Shown: positions 10,501-23,500 of the stretch, piece after piece | How positions within the stretch are numbered: position 1 is the stretch's first letter | How the letters are laid out: the number at the start of each line of letters is the position of its first letter | Source of the DNA: Kryptolebias marmoratus | Taxonomy: Eukaryota > Chordata > Actinopteri > Cyprinodontiformes > Rivulidae | Direction: 5' to 3' | NCBI RefSeq assembly: GCF_001649575.2 | Contig: NC_051435.1 | Location: 10,233,517 to 10,297,516 of the forward strand | DNA length: 64,000 bases | Notes under the pieces: model-generated | Seen by the model: the letters and a program-made list of their open reading frames with translations, nothing else | What the model was told of the DNA's origin: nothing | Databases searched by the model: none | Position numbers and translations under genes: made by a program

Positions 10501-13500
10501 GTCTAGACTTTTTAAAAAATAAATATAATCGTATATATATCAACTGCAATTGGGAAAAACGTGTATATTTAATATTATATAAATGTAGAACTGCAGAAGG
10601 TTTATATCTATATCTATCTATCTATCTATTTACATGAAATGAAAGAGAAAAAGAAACAAAGCAAACAGTATTTTGACATACCTTTCAAAAGTGTTTCATT
10701 TTACTTTTAAATGTATATCACTAGAAGGTAGAAAAGAGCAGGAACTTCATTTTATGTCATGCTTTTTAAGACCCTCTGAGTTAAGGATGTTTGTGTTGAC
10801 AATAAAGGTGAGTGTCATTAAAAAAGGAAAGAAATAAGTAATAAGAAACAGGTTATCAGATGAGTTGGTGGACAGTCAGGACTCCCAAACTGGGTTTGGT
10901 TGCTTACTGTTCACATTTTAGCTGGTATGAATTCTGTAGTAACGTTTTTACGGACTTTAATGATCCTCACTGTCTCTGAACAAATGAGACAAACAGGTTT
11001 TAAACTCTCCACAGGAAGAATGAACACATTCAGTCAGGATAAAACCTTGTTTCTTTCCAGCTTTTGTCTTTTAGTGACAACCAGGCTGATTTTGTTCACT
11101 CAGGTGTTGTTGTCTCAGCCTCTTACCTCTCAGCGGGTTGATTTCTCTCTGCAGAGAAAGAGACATGGAGAGGAGGGACTGGGCCTGCCCACAGTAAATT
11201 AAATCTATGGTAAACATCTATAAAAACAGTACTGATAAAATTAAATTACTGTAATTATAAGAAGACCCTAACCCTAAGCCTATAACTTAACCAAATTCAT
11301 TTGGTTTCTAAGCTAAACTAAATACCAGGTTACATTGAATATAAAAAACAAGCAACCAGGGGAAAAAAAGAAGAGAAAAACGAACTCCCATAAACAGGTT
11401 TTTAAGCTCAGGTCTCACAGTTCAATGATTCATAAGTAAACACTCTGAAATGACATTTGCTGAGTTTGCTGTCAGCATCTCATATTGCAGCAGCCGGTGC
11501 GTCAGGGCTCAAAGGACACCTATCTCAGAGATGTCAAAGGCTTTGACAAAGCTCCGAGTTTCACACCTTGAGATAAGAACTGCTTGGTGGTCCGTGAGAG
11601 AACGTGCAAGTGAACTCTAGCAGGTCCCTGAACTCTGCCGCCATGCAGCCTAAATGGACTGCAGCCAAGCACTTTTCCTGATTGAAAGTGTGCCCTGGTG
11701 TGCATCCCTTCACACAAGTGACTGGCTTATTTGAAAAAGGTAAAAAGTGCAATTAATCTTGCTCATGTAACAAATGACATAAAAATGTAAAGATCTGGCA
11801 TTTCTTGAGGGATTGCATACAGCCTGCCGCCTTTCATGCCTGTGTTTCAGACTAAGATCATCTTAGGTTGAGAAATGATGATGTTGTAGTCGTTTTGGTC
11901 AAACTTTGAAAATAACATTATGTTCAATCGACATGTTATATCACAAGATGTTAGGATTCTCAGCTACAACCACATCAGATTTTACCATACTATCTGTAAA
12001 ATTGGCTTAGTTATAGCCATTTTTGTTTTTTAAAGTCAGTCAGTTGTGGCAGCCATCTTAACTCTAAAAGGGAATCAGTTGTAGGTGTACATCAAATGAT
12101 TACTTTCTGCAAGTTTCAGTAAAATTGGTCCAGTTTTTCATGAGGTATGCTGCTAACAGACACACACACACACATGGACACAGGCGATTGTCCACCTTCG
12201 CTTTTCAGGCGATGATAAAATTGTGATATAATGAAATGCAGCATTGCAGGAGATTTTCGCTGTTTAGTCACAAAGCAGACGGTGACCCGACTCTTCTCCA
12301 GAAGCTGATTCAGAGCTACTACGCGTTGCGATAAAATACATTAGACGTTTAGATAACTGTCCCATTAACACCAGCAATGCTGTTTCAACTCTGTGAAGGC
12401 TTAAACACCAAGCCAGAGGCAATCTGTTCATTAGTGGAGCTGATTCCTGAGATTCCAAAATAAACTGTAGCTGCCAGTAACAGACGTTTAGCTTTCTTCA
12501 GCTAAGAAATTAATCAGCAACTAAATCCATTTCACAACATTTCTGTGTGAACGCTTCCTCCTTTGGTCTGACGATCCAGTGCGAGTGCGTACCATTTTGA
12601 GACCTGGCACTTTTCAGATTAGAGATGTTCCGACCAACAAAGATAAACAAGATGATGATTTATTCCACGAAGGCCTCGTTTTTCATCACAGAGCAGAAAG
12701 CGGTCTGACTGCACATCAGTGTGTCCCTGAGATTTTGTGTCGTGTTTTTTCAGTTTAACACGGTGGCAAAACAGGGCCTCAAAATCTCGCCGAGCTCTCA
12801 AGTGTTTTTAGATTCACTCATCAGCTTTGAATTGCTGTGATTCATGAGCATAAAGTGTATCATCAGCATAAAGCCTTTATCTGTTTGAGAGATGTGACTT
12901 TCATGCAAATGTGTGGAATTTGATCATTACTCTCGCTGTGAAATTCAAAAAACGCTGCAAATAACGGGAAATGTTTTTAAGCACATGCTGTTACTGAGCA
13001 GTTTATTTATTTTTTTAAGGATTTATTGGCATGAAATTTCCTCGGTAATAAATTCGGTTGTGTTAGTATTTGTTTCAGTGCTTGTATTTGTTTGTTCTGA
13101 GAGTTTTCAGCCTGATTTTTATGTCACCCTTCAGCTGACGCAGCAAAAGTCGGAGCTCAGAGAAAAACACATTCAGAGCTAATTAAACATCTCCCTCTTA
13201 AAGGATAATTTTCCCCCTGAAAGTGTGTTGAACATGGACCTCCTTCACATTTCATCTCTTGATTTGGTTCTCAGAAGACGAAGGGTGAAACATAGTTGAC
13301 CCCACTTCTGTCTTAGATCAAGTAGGGTGAATATTTGGATTGTTTTCCACCCCCTTATTTTTTCATTGTGCTGCTTATACTGTTAGGAAATAGAAGATTA
13401 TTTCAGGACTTTTAAAAATATTGTAGGTGGCAGGGGCGGTAACGCTTGATGAGGTGAAAGGGCGTTGGTGTGTTGCATGTGTCTGTGGACATGTTTGTTT

Positions 13501-16500
13501 GTTGTTTCAGCTAAATATCTCATGAACCACTGGACTGATTTTATTAAAACTCTCAGAAAGGAATCACTGGATCCACATCTACAACTGATTATATTTTGGA
13601 GTCAACCCAGGACAAGGTGGCTGCCACAACTAAGCAACTTTTGCTAACACAAAAATTGCTATACCTCAGTCAGTTTTATCGATATTGAGCTAAAATTTAG
13701 TGTTGCTGTAGCTGAGCATCATTCCCAATACACACTCTAAGGCCAACACACTGTGCAAAATCTTTGCCTAAAATGTTGGCTTTGACCATTAAGAGTTAAC
13801 ACTGACTGTCTGTTTGCAAATTTTGCATAATAGCTTTTACAAGGCTGGACCCAAATGTCATATTTTTATTATAAGATGGTCTTAGTTTAAAACTGAAAGA
13901 CACAGGGCAACATGCATTCTTAGGCCTTCAATAGTTTATGTGTTTTACCGAGCATAGCTCTATGTCAAACATTCTCCATGTTTGGTTAATGTTTGAACAT
14001 ATACTGATTGTGTTTCATGAGATGTTTGTGTTGAAATATTTATGGTAAATTCAATAATTATGTGACAAACTAACCTTAATGACATGTTACAGTAAAAAGA
14101 ATTACCTGATTTAGGAAGTAGTACAAATAAATTTGGTCCTCAGCACCTTTAATTAAGTTGTTGTGCAACAAATACACATAAAGCATACACTCGGAAAATA
14201 AAATTAGGGGTAATAATTACTTTGATGTCAAATCAGTCGAGGAATAAAGCCAGCCTGCATAATTAATTGGAAACGTTTATTGCCTCTGATTAGCTGAGCA
14301 GCCAATGTCATGACTCGATCTGTGTTTTATCATCATCAGCAGTAATTGAAATGAAAATGGAGAGCTTTCTGTTGCGCCAGAGGCCTGGTAGTTTCATTCA
14401 TATGAGTAAGAGGCTGCAGCCCCGTGGAGGTCCGAGGTCGCCTCAGAGCTTCGGTAAACACTGGCGAAAGTGAACCCCGGAGGCGAGGCAGCTGTGAAAG
14501 ACCAGAGAAACTGACCATTATTCATTCAGAGTCATTACAGCGTGAACGTGTCGTCTCGCTGTAGTATCGTGTTCCCCGGCTCGGCCCCGAGGGTCAGAGG
14601 GTTAAACTGGGTTCAGTGGGGAAGTTAAAAGCTGCAGCTGAGGTGAGAACAGGAGTTTCCAATTAGATCTAACGTGCCCAGGGTGAGAGCTCCGGAGAGA
14701 AGTGTCCATCCCCACCGAGCTTCGCCTGCGCAGCTGAGGCGAAACACCACATGGAGCTCACAGCTCTTTCGTTAAAGTCTATTTGAATTCATTTGGCTAC
14801 CTGCTTGAACTTTCTATGAGAGAAAACATGAATAAGGTTTGCAAAGTCAGAAATGAAAGTCTGGATCAGAATCTTAAAAGTGTAAAGAAAAACAAAATAT
14901 GTTATATTTTTGCTATTTTTGTGAGTAGTTATTTATTAGAAGAAATGTAACAAATGTATATTTCTGATAGTTGTGACAAAATATATCAATTGTAAATGAC
15001 TGAACGATTTAGAAAAATAATTGTATTCTCAAATTTCTTTAGAGTAGGAAATGCTGGTAATAATTTGTCTTTTAGGCACAATAAGGCTGCAAGTCATGTT
15101 TTGAACAAGGCTAGATTATTAAAACACTGCAATGCAGATACAAGCACTGAGTATTGTAATAGTTGGACTTTTTTAGTCTCACATCTCTGGATTTCACTGT
15201 TGCTCTATTCCTCAGGATTTCCTTTAAGTTATTGGGGATAATGTCAAGAAATGTTGCTTGGTTGTGCCATTTATTATTTAATCTAGCAAGTGCCTGAAAA
15301 ATAGAAGTAGAGAAATTCTTTCCCCCACAATTTAGTAAATCTCTGTGCACATCATTTGCCATTCTTTCCCCCTGTTTGATGAGTCTGTGGGTTTGATAAA
15401 CTGTATGCACAACTTTGTTAGAGAACTAGCATTAAAATGTAATTCAAAATCAGTAAAGTTGGAAAGTTAGACAGAGTCTCACTCTTAGGATCATAATCTC
15501 ACCTTCATTCAACAACAACAACAATAATAGATGATGTTAAAATCTCATTTTAATCAAAACAAGTCACAACAAATTACATATGGGTTTATTGTTGAGATGA
15601 GTCCTCAGGAACTGTCTACAAAGTGCAAAAACTCAAGGATAAAAATCCTCAGATGGATTTAAATATACATGTTTCAGTTTCACATCCAGTATTGTGTTGA
15701 CTTCTGTTTTCCTATTAGCTCTTCTCCTCAGTGTCCCACTGAAAACACAGCTCAACACTTTCTGCACATGAAAATAACAGTAAATCTGTGCTACGGTTTA
15801 CTAAACTGAAAGAAGGGATTTCCTGACATCTGGTTTTCTTTCGACTCCTGGCCCCTGCCGGGCTCCATAAATTTGAAAGAATAACTTTGTTTTTGTTCTG
15901 TCAGCTTCAGCTAATGGTGCATTTAATGACAAACAGAAAATCAGAATGTCCATTCTACCAATAAAAAGCTTAGATCAGGTTTTCAAGTGGATATTTAGAA
16001 GAGGAGTGCTGGTGATGCATCAGTGGCTCATTTTTGCAGTTATGTGAATTAACTTCTGAGAATTTACAGTTAACAACAAAACAAAAAAGTTAGGACTTTT
16101 TCTTTTTTCAAAATACAGTGAATGCATCATCTAAAGCTTTCCTCAGACTTATAGGAACATTTAAATAATCATATTGTAGAAGATTTTTGAATCACTTAAA
16201 GGTTCAATTACTTTCTTGCCACGTTCACTTAAATAAAGAATCTAAATATCTTTTTGACAAACAGCTTTCACATTTAGCAGTTTTAAATTGCTTTAGACCT
16301 AATTAAATATGCACAATTGAGTTTGAAACCATTTCAGAAGCTTGCTAATAGTTTTTACAATATCATGCAGTTCATGCAGCACATTTGTCAATTACAGAAA
16401 CAAAATAGTTAGGTTAAAAAATTTATTATAAAATGCTACATCAACTGTGCAGCGAATGCAAACTTTGTGAAGCGCGAGGTGACAATTGTTCCATCCAATG

Positions 16501-19500
16501 TTTGACTCGACTGTGTGGCCTTCTGGGTTGTGCATTTGGTTATGTTTGCAATTTCGTTTTGCTCATTACAGGAATGAGGAAAATCCCTGCCATGAAATAA
16601 TGATAACGATGAGTCAGTGCCTCTTCCTGTTTGCTATGACTTTTAAAGCTTCATGAGATTTGTTGCCAGGCTGGTTCTGTGAATACTATAAAACATAAAT
16701 TTACAGTCAGCATGAAGACAGCCTGCCTTTGCTCACACATTGCAATAAGAACTACTAAACTCAGCATTTCTAATTTAAGAAAAAACAAACAAGGGTATTT
16801 ACCTGATGTTCATTCAATAATTGCACTATGGATAAAAATAATGGGCATTATAGCAAAGCAGCTATGACATCCTGGATTCATTATCCCTTTTAGATGAACT
16901 GCGCTGGCTTCCCATAGGGGGTGCACGGTAATTGTGTCTTTAGGGATTTGTCAAGTCCCTGCTGGATGGCAATAAATCACTGGCAGAGGAGGCGTGGTGG
17001 CAGACGTGGGACGAACTTGACCAAAGCAGCAAAGCCACAGCTTTCATGTCACTCTGCTGAGAGTTGGCAATAACTGACCAGCTCCGGTTTGCCCTTGTTT
17101 CAGTCTGAGGAGCACACTCTGTTGATGATTTATAACACAAAGTGGAGACCTCAGCATTTACGAGACTGAGCCATAATGGAGGTTAGGCACACATGACGAG
17201 AGTTACATGACCATAAATGAGATGGCATTGTGCTCGGCTTGTTTAAGAGGTTATCGCCGTGAGGTGGGTTGTGTTATTCTTACAGTGTTGCTCACAGGCA
17301 GCATTGATTGGTGGAGCTGTGGAGGCCCCTTAAGTGCAAGTGGATCAAACCCAAGGCCAAAACATGAACACCTTATTCTTAAGACTCGTCTTCTCGCTAC
17401 TGGTTCCTCTGAGATGTTGCTTTCTTTTTTTGTCTCTCAGACATACTTGGCTTTACTGGAATAATCTGGTGTCTAGGTGAAGTGACAAAATTAAAAACAC
17501 AATAGGGGATGCTTTGTCAGTGAGTTGCCCTTCTAAAATACCATCCGAGTGAGAGAGATCACTCAAAGGGATAGTTCAGATCTTATGAAGTGGGGTTCTG
17601 TGGAAACGTTATGAACTTTTAATAACTTGCCTACTGTAGATAGCTCTTTGAATGGCCTCAGTTTGGAGAAATGGACTTTAATTCTGACTGAGTTAATGGC
17701 TAGACTGCAGGGACAATATTAAAGTAGATTACTGCCATGTTACACCAACTCCAATCTCAAAAATTTAAGTGCAGTTTATGTGACCAAAAGTGCTACAGCT
17801 GGGTACCACTTCCATTGTTTATGCTTGCATTAACCATAGAATTCTATGTAAATAAATGTGTAATAATGAGTCATTCTTTTTAATGTCATTTCATCTATAT
17901 ACAAGAAACTATGATGAATCAAAGTCGTGTTTGTTTCTCTGGTCTAAATGATTGGATGAAGCATAACGCCCAGGTAGCACAGGGACCCGGTCCCAGCAGT
18001 CTGTGACTCACATCCATGATGTCCACAATCAGCGCTAAAGAAAAAAAAAGAAGGTTCAGTTAAAAATAGGGGGAGAAGTATCTGACCTTCCAACATTTCT
18101 ATCACCTCCTCCGTCTCTGTCTCATGGCGTAGCTCGGACGGATCCAGGACCCTCGAGTTACGTAGCGAGCTGTATGGAAAGAGGATGACTGTTAAAGCGA
18201 AACTAAAGGTGATGTAAGCGTTTATTAAACAGCTTTCACATGACCCACTTTAAATTATTATTATTACTTTAGATTAAAGCTTTTTTAAGATAGTAGCAAT
18301 CCACTTTGATCTTTGCTACATTTGGACTAGCCTTGAGCTCATCAATCCAGTCAGAGTTAAACTGTATTTCTCCAAACTGAGGCTGTTTAAAAAGCTATTT
18401 ACAAGTAAGATATCGATTGTTCATAACTATTCCACAGAACTGCTTTGTCTTATCACTTTGAGACATAAAAATCCCCCCTGTTTTATCTGCTCATTTCGAG
18501 CAGTAGCTCCTTTTACTCTAAGTAGATGTAATAACGCTGATCAGTATGTGAATATCGTTTTTTATCCCTTCGTATTACAAATGAGAACGTATTTTGGCTC
18601 CTGGGTTCAAAATATAATGAGGAGAAAATCTTTCGTAGCTCCAGCTGACATACTATCTGTGTTTTATTTTCTTATTTGACTAATAAGGTGTTGTTTAGCT
18701 GCAAGGAAACCTATTGACTGAGATTTTTTTTTGCTCAACTGCTTCCCTTTATGGCAGCATTCATCCCTGCCTTCACTTGGTAATATGTCCTCTCCTGGCT
18801 GTGTTAATGGCCCACAGCCATATGCTCCTCTTGCCTGCCCGACACCCCACCTTGCGTGGAGATGGTTGGCAGCCCCGCTCCCGTTCCCTTCCCTTCCTTT
18901 CCAACAGCCTCCACACTCTAGCAATCGTCTCAGCATCCAGGCTCTCCCCTCCCCCATGGCAGTGCACTTCTTCCCCTGCTTTTTCCTTCTATCATCCTCT
19001 TCCTTGTTCTTACTGCTCGGCTTTTGCTGTACGGAAGGAATGAAATCTCAATGCTGCAAAACAACTGGAATCCACCATCACAGTGAAACGGTATTAAGCC
19101 AGGGGAGGGGGCTTATTTGCATCTATGAAAAGTCAAACTGTGAAAAACAGGTCACTGAATGCTTATAGTTCTTTTTTTTTAACCACTTTATAGTGGTCAC
19201 CATAGAAACAGATGATTGGAACTCGTGGCCACAATAACAATATTTAAATTACATTTTTTATGTGGCTTATTAAGGATTTCAGTGCATAAACATAAAAGCA
19301 CCCTTTTAATACTGTGTTCACAAATTTTGTCCATTTTCACGCCCCGCCAGCTTTAAAAACATGGAAATGTGAGGTTCTATGGGGAATAGTGTGCTTTGAC
19401 TTTTGGTAGAGGCACATTCTAGGATGTGGAGGAAATTTGCAAAAAAAAAAAAACAGCAGGAAATTTCCTCATTTGCAGCAAAGGCATTTGGTGAATATCC

Positions 19501-20495
19501 CAGACATATTTCACAGTAGAAACATCGTTCAAAGTTTAAACAGGTCACAGAAAGTTGGACTTCACGTGAATGAAAAAAGCATGTTGATATCTTTATGTTT
19601 AAACAATGTTGCCTTACTAACTTCTGAGCTGCATAAACTTTACCCTTCTCGTTCCCACAACTTTTTTAGTGGCTGTGCAAATTATGCATCAAAACATAGG
19701 TGTTTTTGTCTATTTTTACCCACTTTGTCTTTCAGTGCTGTAGAACGTATGGTTTTCTCTCAAATGCCCTCAGAGTGTAAAGAGTGCACATGCAAGTTCC
19801 TATAGACTTCACTTCAGTAACATTAAAGCTGTTCAAAACTGGAAGTGAAGGGTCTTTTTTTTTCATAAAACATTGTAGAAATGTAAACCTTCACGTGGGT
19901 GACCATCAGAGTCTTCTGCTGCTCACGGTTCAGGAGGAAGTTTTTGCACATCTACTGTTTGTTGGAGGCTTACTTTTTAGTTTACGTCTCTGTCTACCTC
20001 TCATTAGGAGTGCTGCCAGGGAGTGAGAGCACAGGTGTGGTTACCATGATAACCCTAATGAGTCACTGGCAGCAGCTTTAACAATTTTTGAAATCTTGGT
20101 TCACCCTAAACATTTCTTCATATTTTTTTAGTTATGTGTACAAATCATTCTATTATTTTAATGTAAAAAAACTTGCCAATCTGTTGTGACAATTTAAGAG
20201 CTGTGTGTTTCTGGCCTTTTAAATCCTTTCTCTTTTGAAAGCCTCGAAAACACCACTCTAATAGTTTGCTTTGTCTCACCTTTCCATTTCTTTGTGCACC
20301 ATCGAAGCTTCTCATATGGAAACAAAGACTTGGAACAGAAACAAAAAATTCAAACCTGGATAATTGTCTCAAATTGAATGCTGCACCTCGTAATCCAGTG
20401 TTGCAGCACCGTTGGCATTTTTGTGGATGGATTTTCAGCTGCAGCCAAGTTCCTGACAATGGCAGCAGTGCAGCATTGTGAGATGGTGCTTTGTA

Positions 20496-20528
<33 letters not shown>

Positions 20529-23500
20529 AACGTCCAGATTCTCATGCTTGTTTTCGTTGGTATTTTTCTCATACATAACACTTGAGCTGCTTCCACAGCC
20601 GTGATAGACTGTCAGGGGATTCTGCTGACAGCAATGTTTTGATGAGTGAGTATGTCTATGTGTGTGGGTGTGTGTGTGTGTGTGTGTGTGTATGCGGGCA
20701 TGACCATGTGAGTGAAAAGCCAGACAGAAAGGAAGCAAGGGATGAGGAGTGTATTTCTGATATTTGTCACTAAATATGAGGTGGCGAAGAACTCTTTGAC
20801 TCCCGCTTTGCGTTCCTCATACTTCGAGTTTATCCAGAGACGCTGTTTGAGTAAACCTTCATTTTCACATCGGTTTTAGTGTCATTTGCTTTGGTACCGT
20901 CGGGCTGCTTAATCACACAAAAGCTCTGATTTATTTATTAGAAAGTACAGATTGTGATGATTTAACAGAGTCGAAATGAAAAGGTCTGCGCTCCCAGGCC
21001 CCTCGGCTGTGCTCTTTGTGCCGAGTGCCGAGCTGCAGCTGAGAATATGACTGAGCCAGGCGCCTGAAGGATATGATCCTGGAGCCTCTCAAACCTGGAT
21101 AGGCTTCTTTTAAATGGCTGAGGCTGTGAATGCCACTTTTTTTTTTCTTTTTCTCAGCTACTATCAAGAAACACTGGCAGGCTGCCTCTGAGTTTACAGT
21201 GCTTTTCTATTCTAGCCACCAAAGAACCCATTTTATCTTTGCTGTCACTCACCCCCACTTTCTTACAGCAGGGGAGCAGCTAGTTTTTTTTTTCTTATCA
21301 AGAAAAGTGCATTTTATTCAGAGTCTTGAGGGAAGACAGCTTTTGGCCATCTAAATCTTAAAGTTTATTCTCGACACATCTTCCCACCTGTTAGCTTTTA
21401 CTCAGTTCATAATAAAATCCATCTGTTAAGTCAGTGAGATGTTGAATATACTGCAAAAAAGCAGATAGAGGACCTGTAATCTCTCCCCTTCAGTGCCCGT
21501 GTCATTTCCAGTGTCCATTTGCGTCGATTTAGAGCGAACCAGCGGAATTCATTTTAAAAAACATCGCTCCTCCTGAGATAAAAGAATATCCTCTTATGTA
21601 GCACATCTGCACGCGTTTATCTTCAGATTTGCAGGTCCTTTCACTCCTGGAATGCACTTTTTATTGAGACTCATATTTAGACCTGTCCTGAACTTGCAGA
21701 TTCAGCAGGAGAGTTTTTCCAGCCATTTATGTTGTCACATGAAAATACCATGTGAGGGCTCGTTTCCACAAAATAATGGAAGGTCTTTTGACAAGATTTC
21801 ATACTTCTGCAGAATTTTTTTTACAGCATACTTTTGCTTGTCAAAAATGAGACTATATATCCCACACGTATGCGTCATCACCCAGATGTATAGACATACC
21901 TACACTACAAACTCAAAGGCAGCAAGGTTTTATGAAAAAGTAGAAAAATGGAACAAAATAGACACAGAGGTCATATTTTTTTCTTACATTCCTAAATGCT
22001 GCATAGTGATTCCTCAGTTAACAACTTAAGATGTTTTTTAAAGCAGCAAGTTATTTGTAAATACTATGTATATCTGTAAAAATGACTGAGTTATAACTAC
22101 TTTTGTGTTTGCTAGGGTCAGTTAGCAAACACGAACTTTGCACAGCACTTCTCAGCTGAGGGAGCGAAAGCAAATAAAACAACTGATAGTTAATAATTTG
22201 ATCAATAGCTTCCTTCTACCCATAGTGACAACACCATCTTTATAAATTACATTATAGTTGTTAAAGAGTTTAAAAAAGTAACAGTGGCACAATATTTTTC
22301 GTTGGTTTGCACCTGGAGAGAAATGTAAGATACTTTAGGTCAATAAACTTGATACATAACACAGATTTGTATATTTTTTTCCCCCCATGATACAGCCCAT
22401 TTGGACTGCTGGAAAAACACGCAGAACAACTGATTTCTCAGGAGTGTTTGAAAATCTCACACAGTGCCACACTTTATTGAGAGCAGCCACTCCACAGACG
22501 ATTTGAGATGCACCCGTATTGTCTTATACTGAGTGGCAGAGGGGAACGGATAACGATTTACTGAAATTAGAAGTGGAATGGATCCACAGAGCCACAAATT
22601 TCTCTCCTAATGGGCTGATTGAGGAACTGCCTCTTTATGGATTCCAGTGATGTTTTTCCCACTTGGTTTTTTCTTTCCCATAATTGAGCTTGTGTGTCTT
22701 AAATGTGAGTGTGTGTTTGTTTGGTTTTAATTTATGTTTTTCATGACATGAAGGATGAACAAATCTACTCGTGTTAAATGGGTTCACTCCTAACAGCTAA
22801 AACAGCACACATGAACTACATAGTCTAAAACTAACAATGGGATGGAAAAAATAGGCAAAACATTATGTAGCTTAATGTGTGTTTATTTAGACATGTAGGA
22901 AATAAAACAAAATGCTGATTTTCCTTGACATTTTCATACAAATGCTTATAGACTTCAGTCAATATGAAACCCTTAATCTTCAAATTTGTGCATTTTCTGA
23001 GCTATTGAATGCCTGCTGATTATTTATACATGTTTTTTTATATCTAAGATCAATACAGCTAATCAAATAAAACCAACAAATACCTTATTATCACATATTC
23101 TTGTGTGAGAGGTAATAAATCAAAGTGTTTCTGTCGTCTTTATTTCTTGTTGTTTCACCTCTCATACGTGAAACAGAAACAGCTCTCCCCCATCCTCTGT
23201 TTGAACCGTAATGTAAACATTACTGTTCCCAAAAGAGTCTCCCCTATCGTTCAGCTGCAGGCAGACTGCTGAGTGCAAGCCTGATAAAACATCTTCACAT
23301 GAAAGACCTAGCTAATGCATATCACCCACCACCTTTCCAACTACACCAAAGTTTAGCTCAATACCTAAAAATTGAATTAAGTTATAGCTATTATTATTAA
23401 CGAAGGTTAATTAGATGTGGCGGCCATCTTGAATTGGATTGACTGCAGAAATTAATAGCTTGTAAATATACACCTAGTGATTATGAGAGTCTCAATAAAA

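Noticed and set aside
11265..11280. Interstitial telomere-like repeat (also near 25770)
   Set aside because: Only about two CCCTAA-like units at each site, too short to mean more than chance.
20145..20738. 197-codon minus-strand open frame with His-Thr runs
   Set aside because: The open frame is kept by two (GT)n microsatellites translated as HTHTHT; the rest has no coding character.
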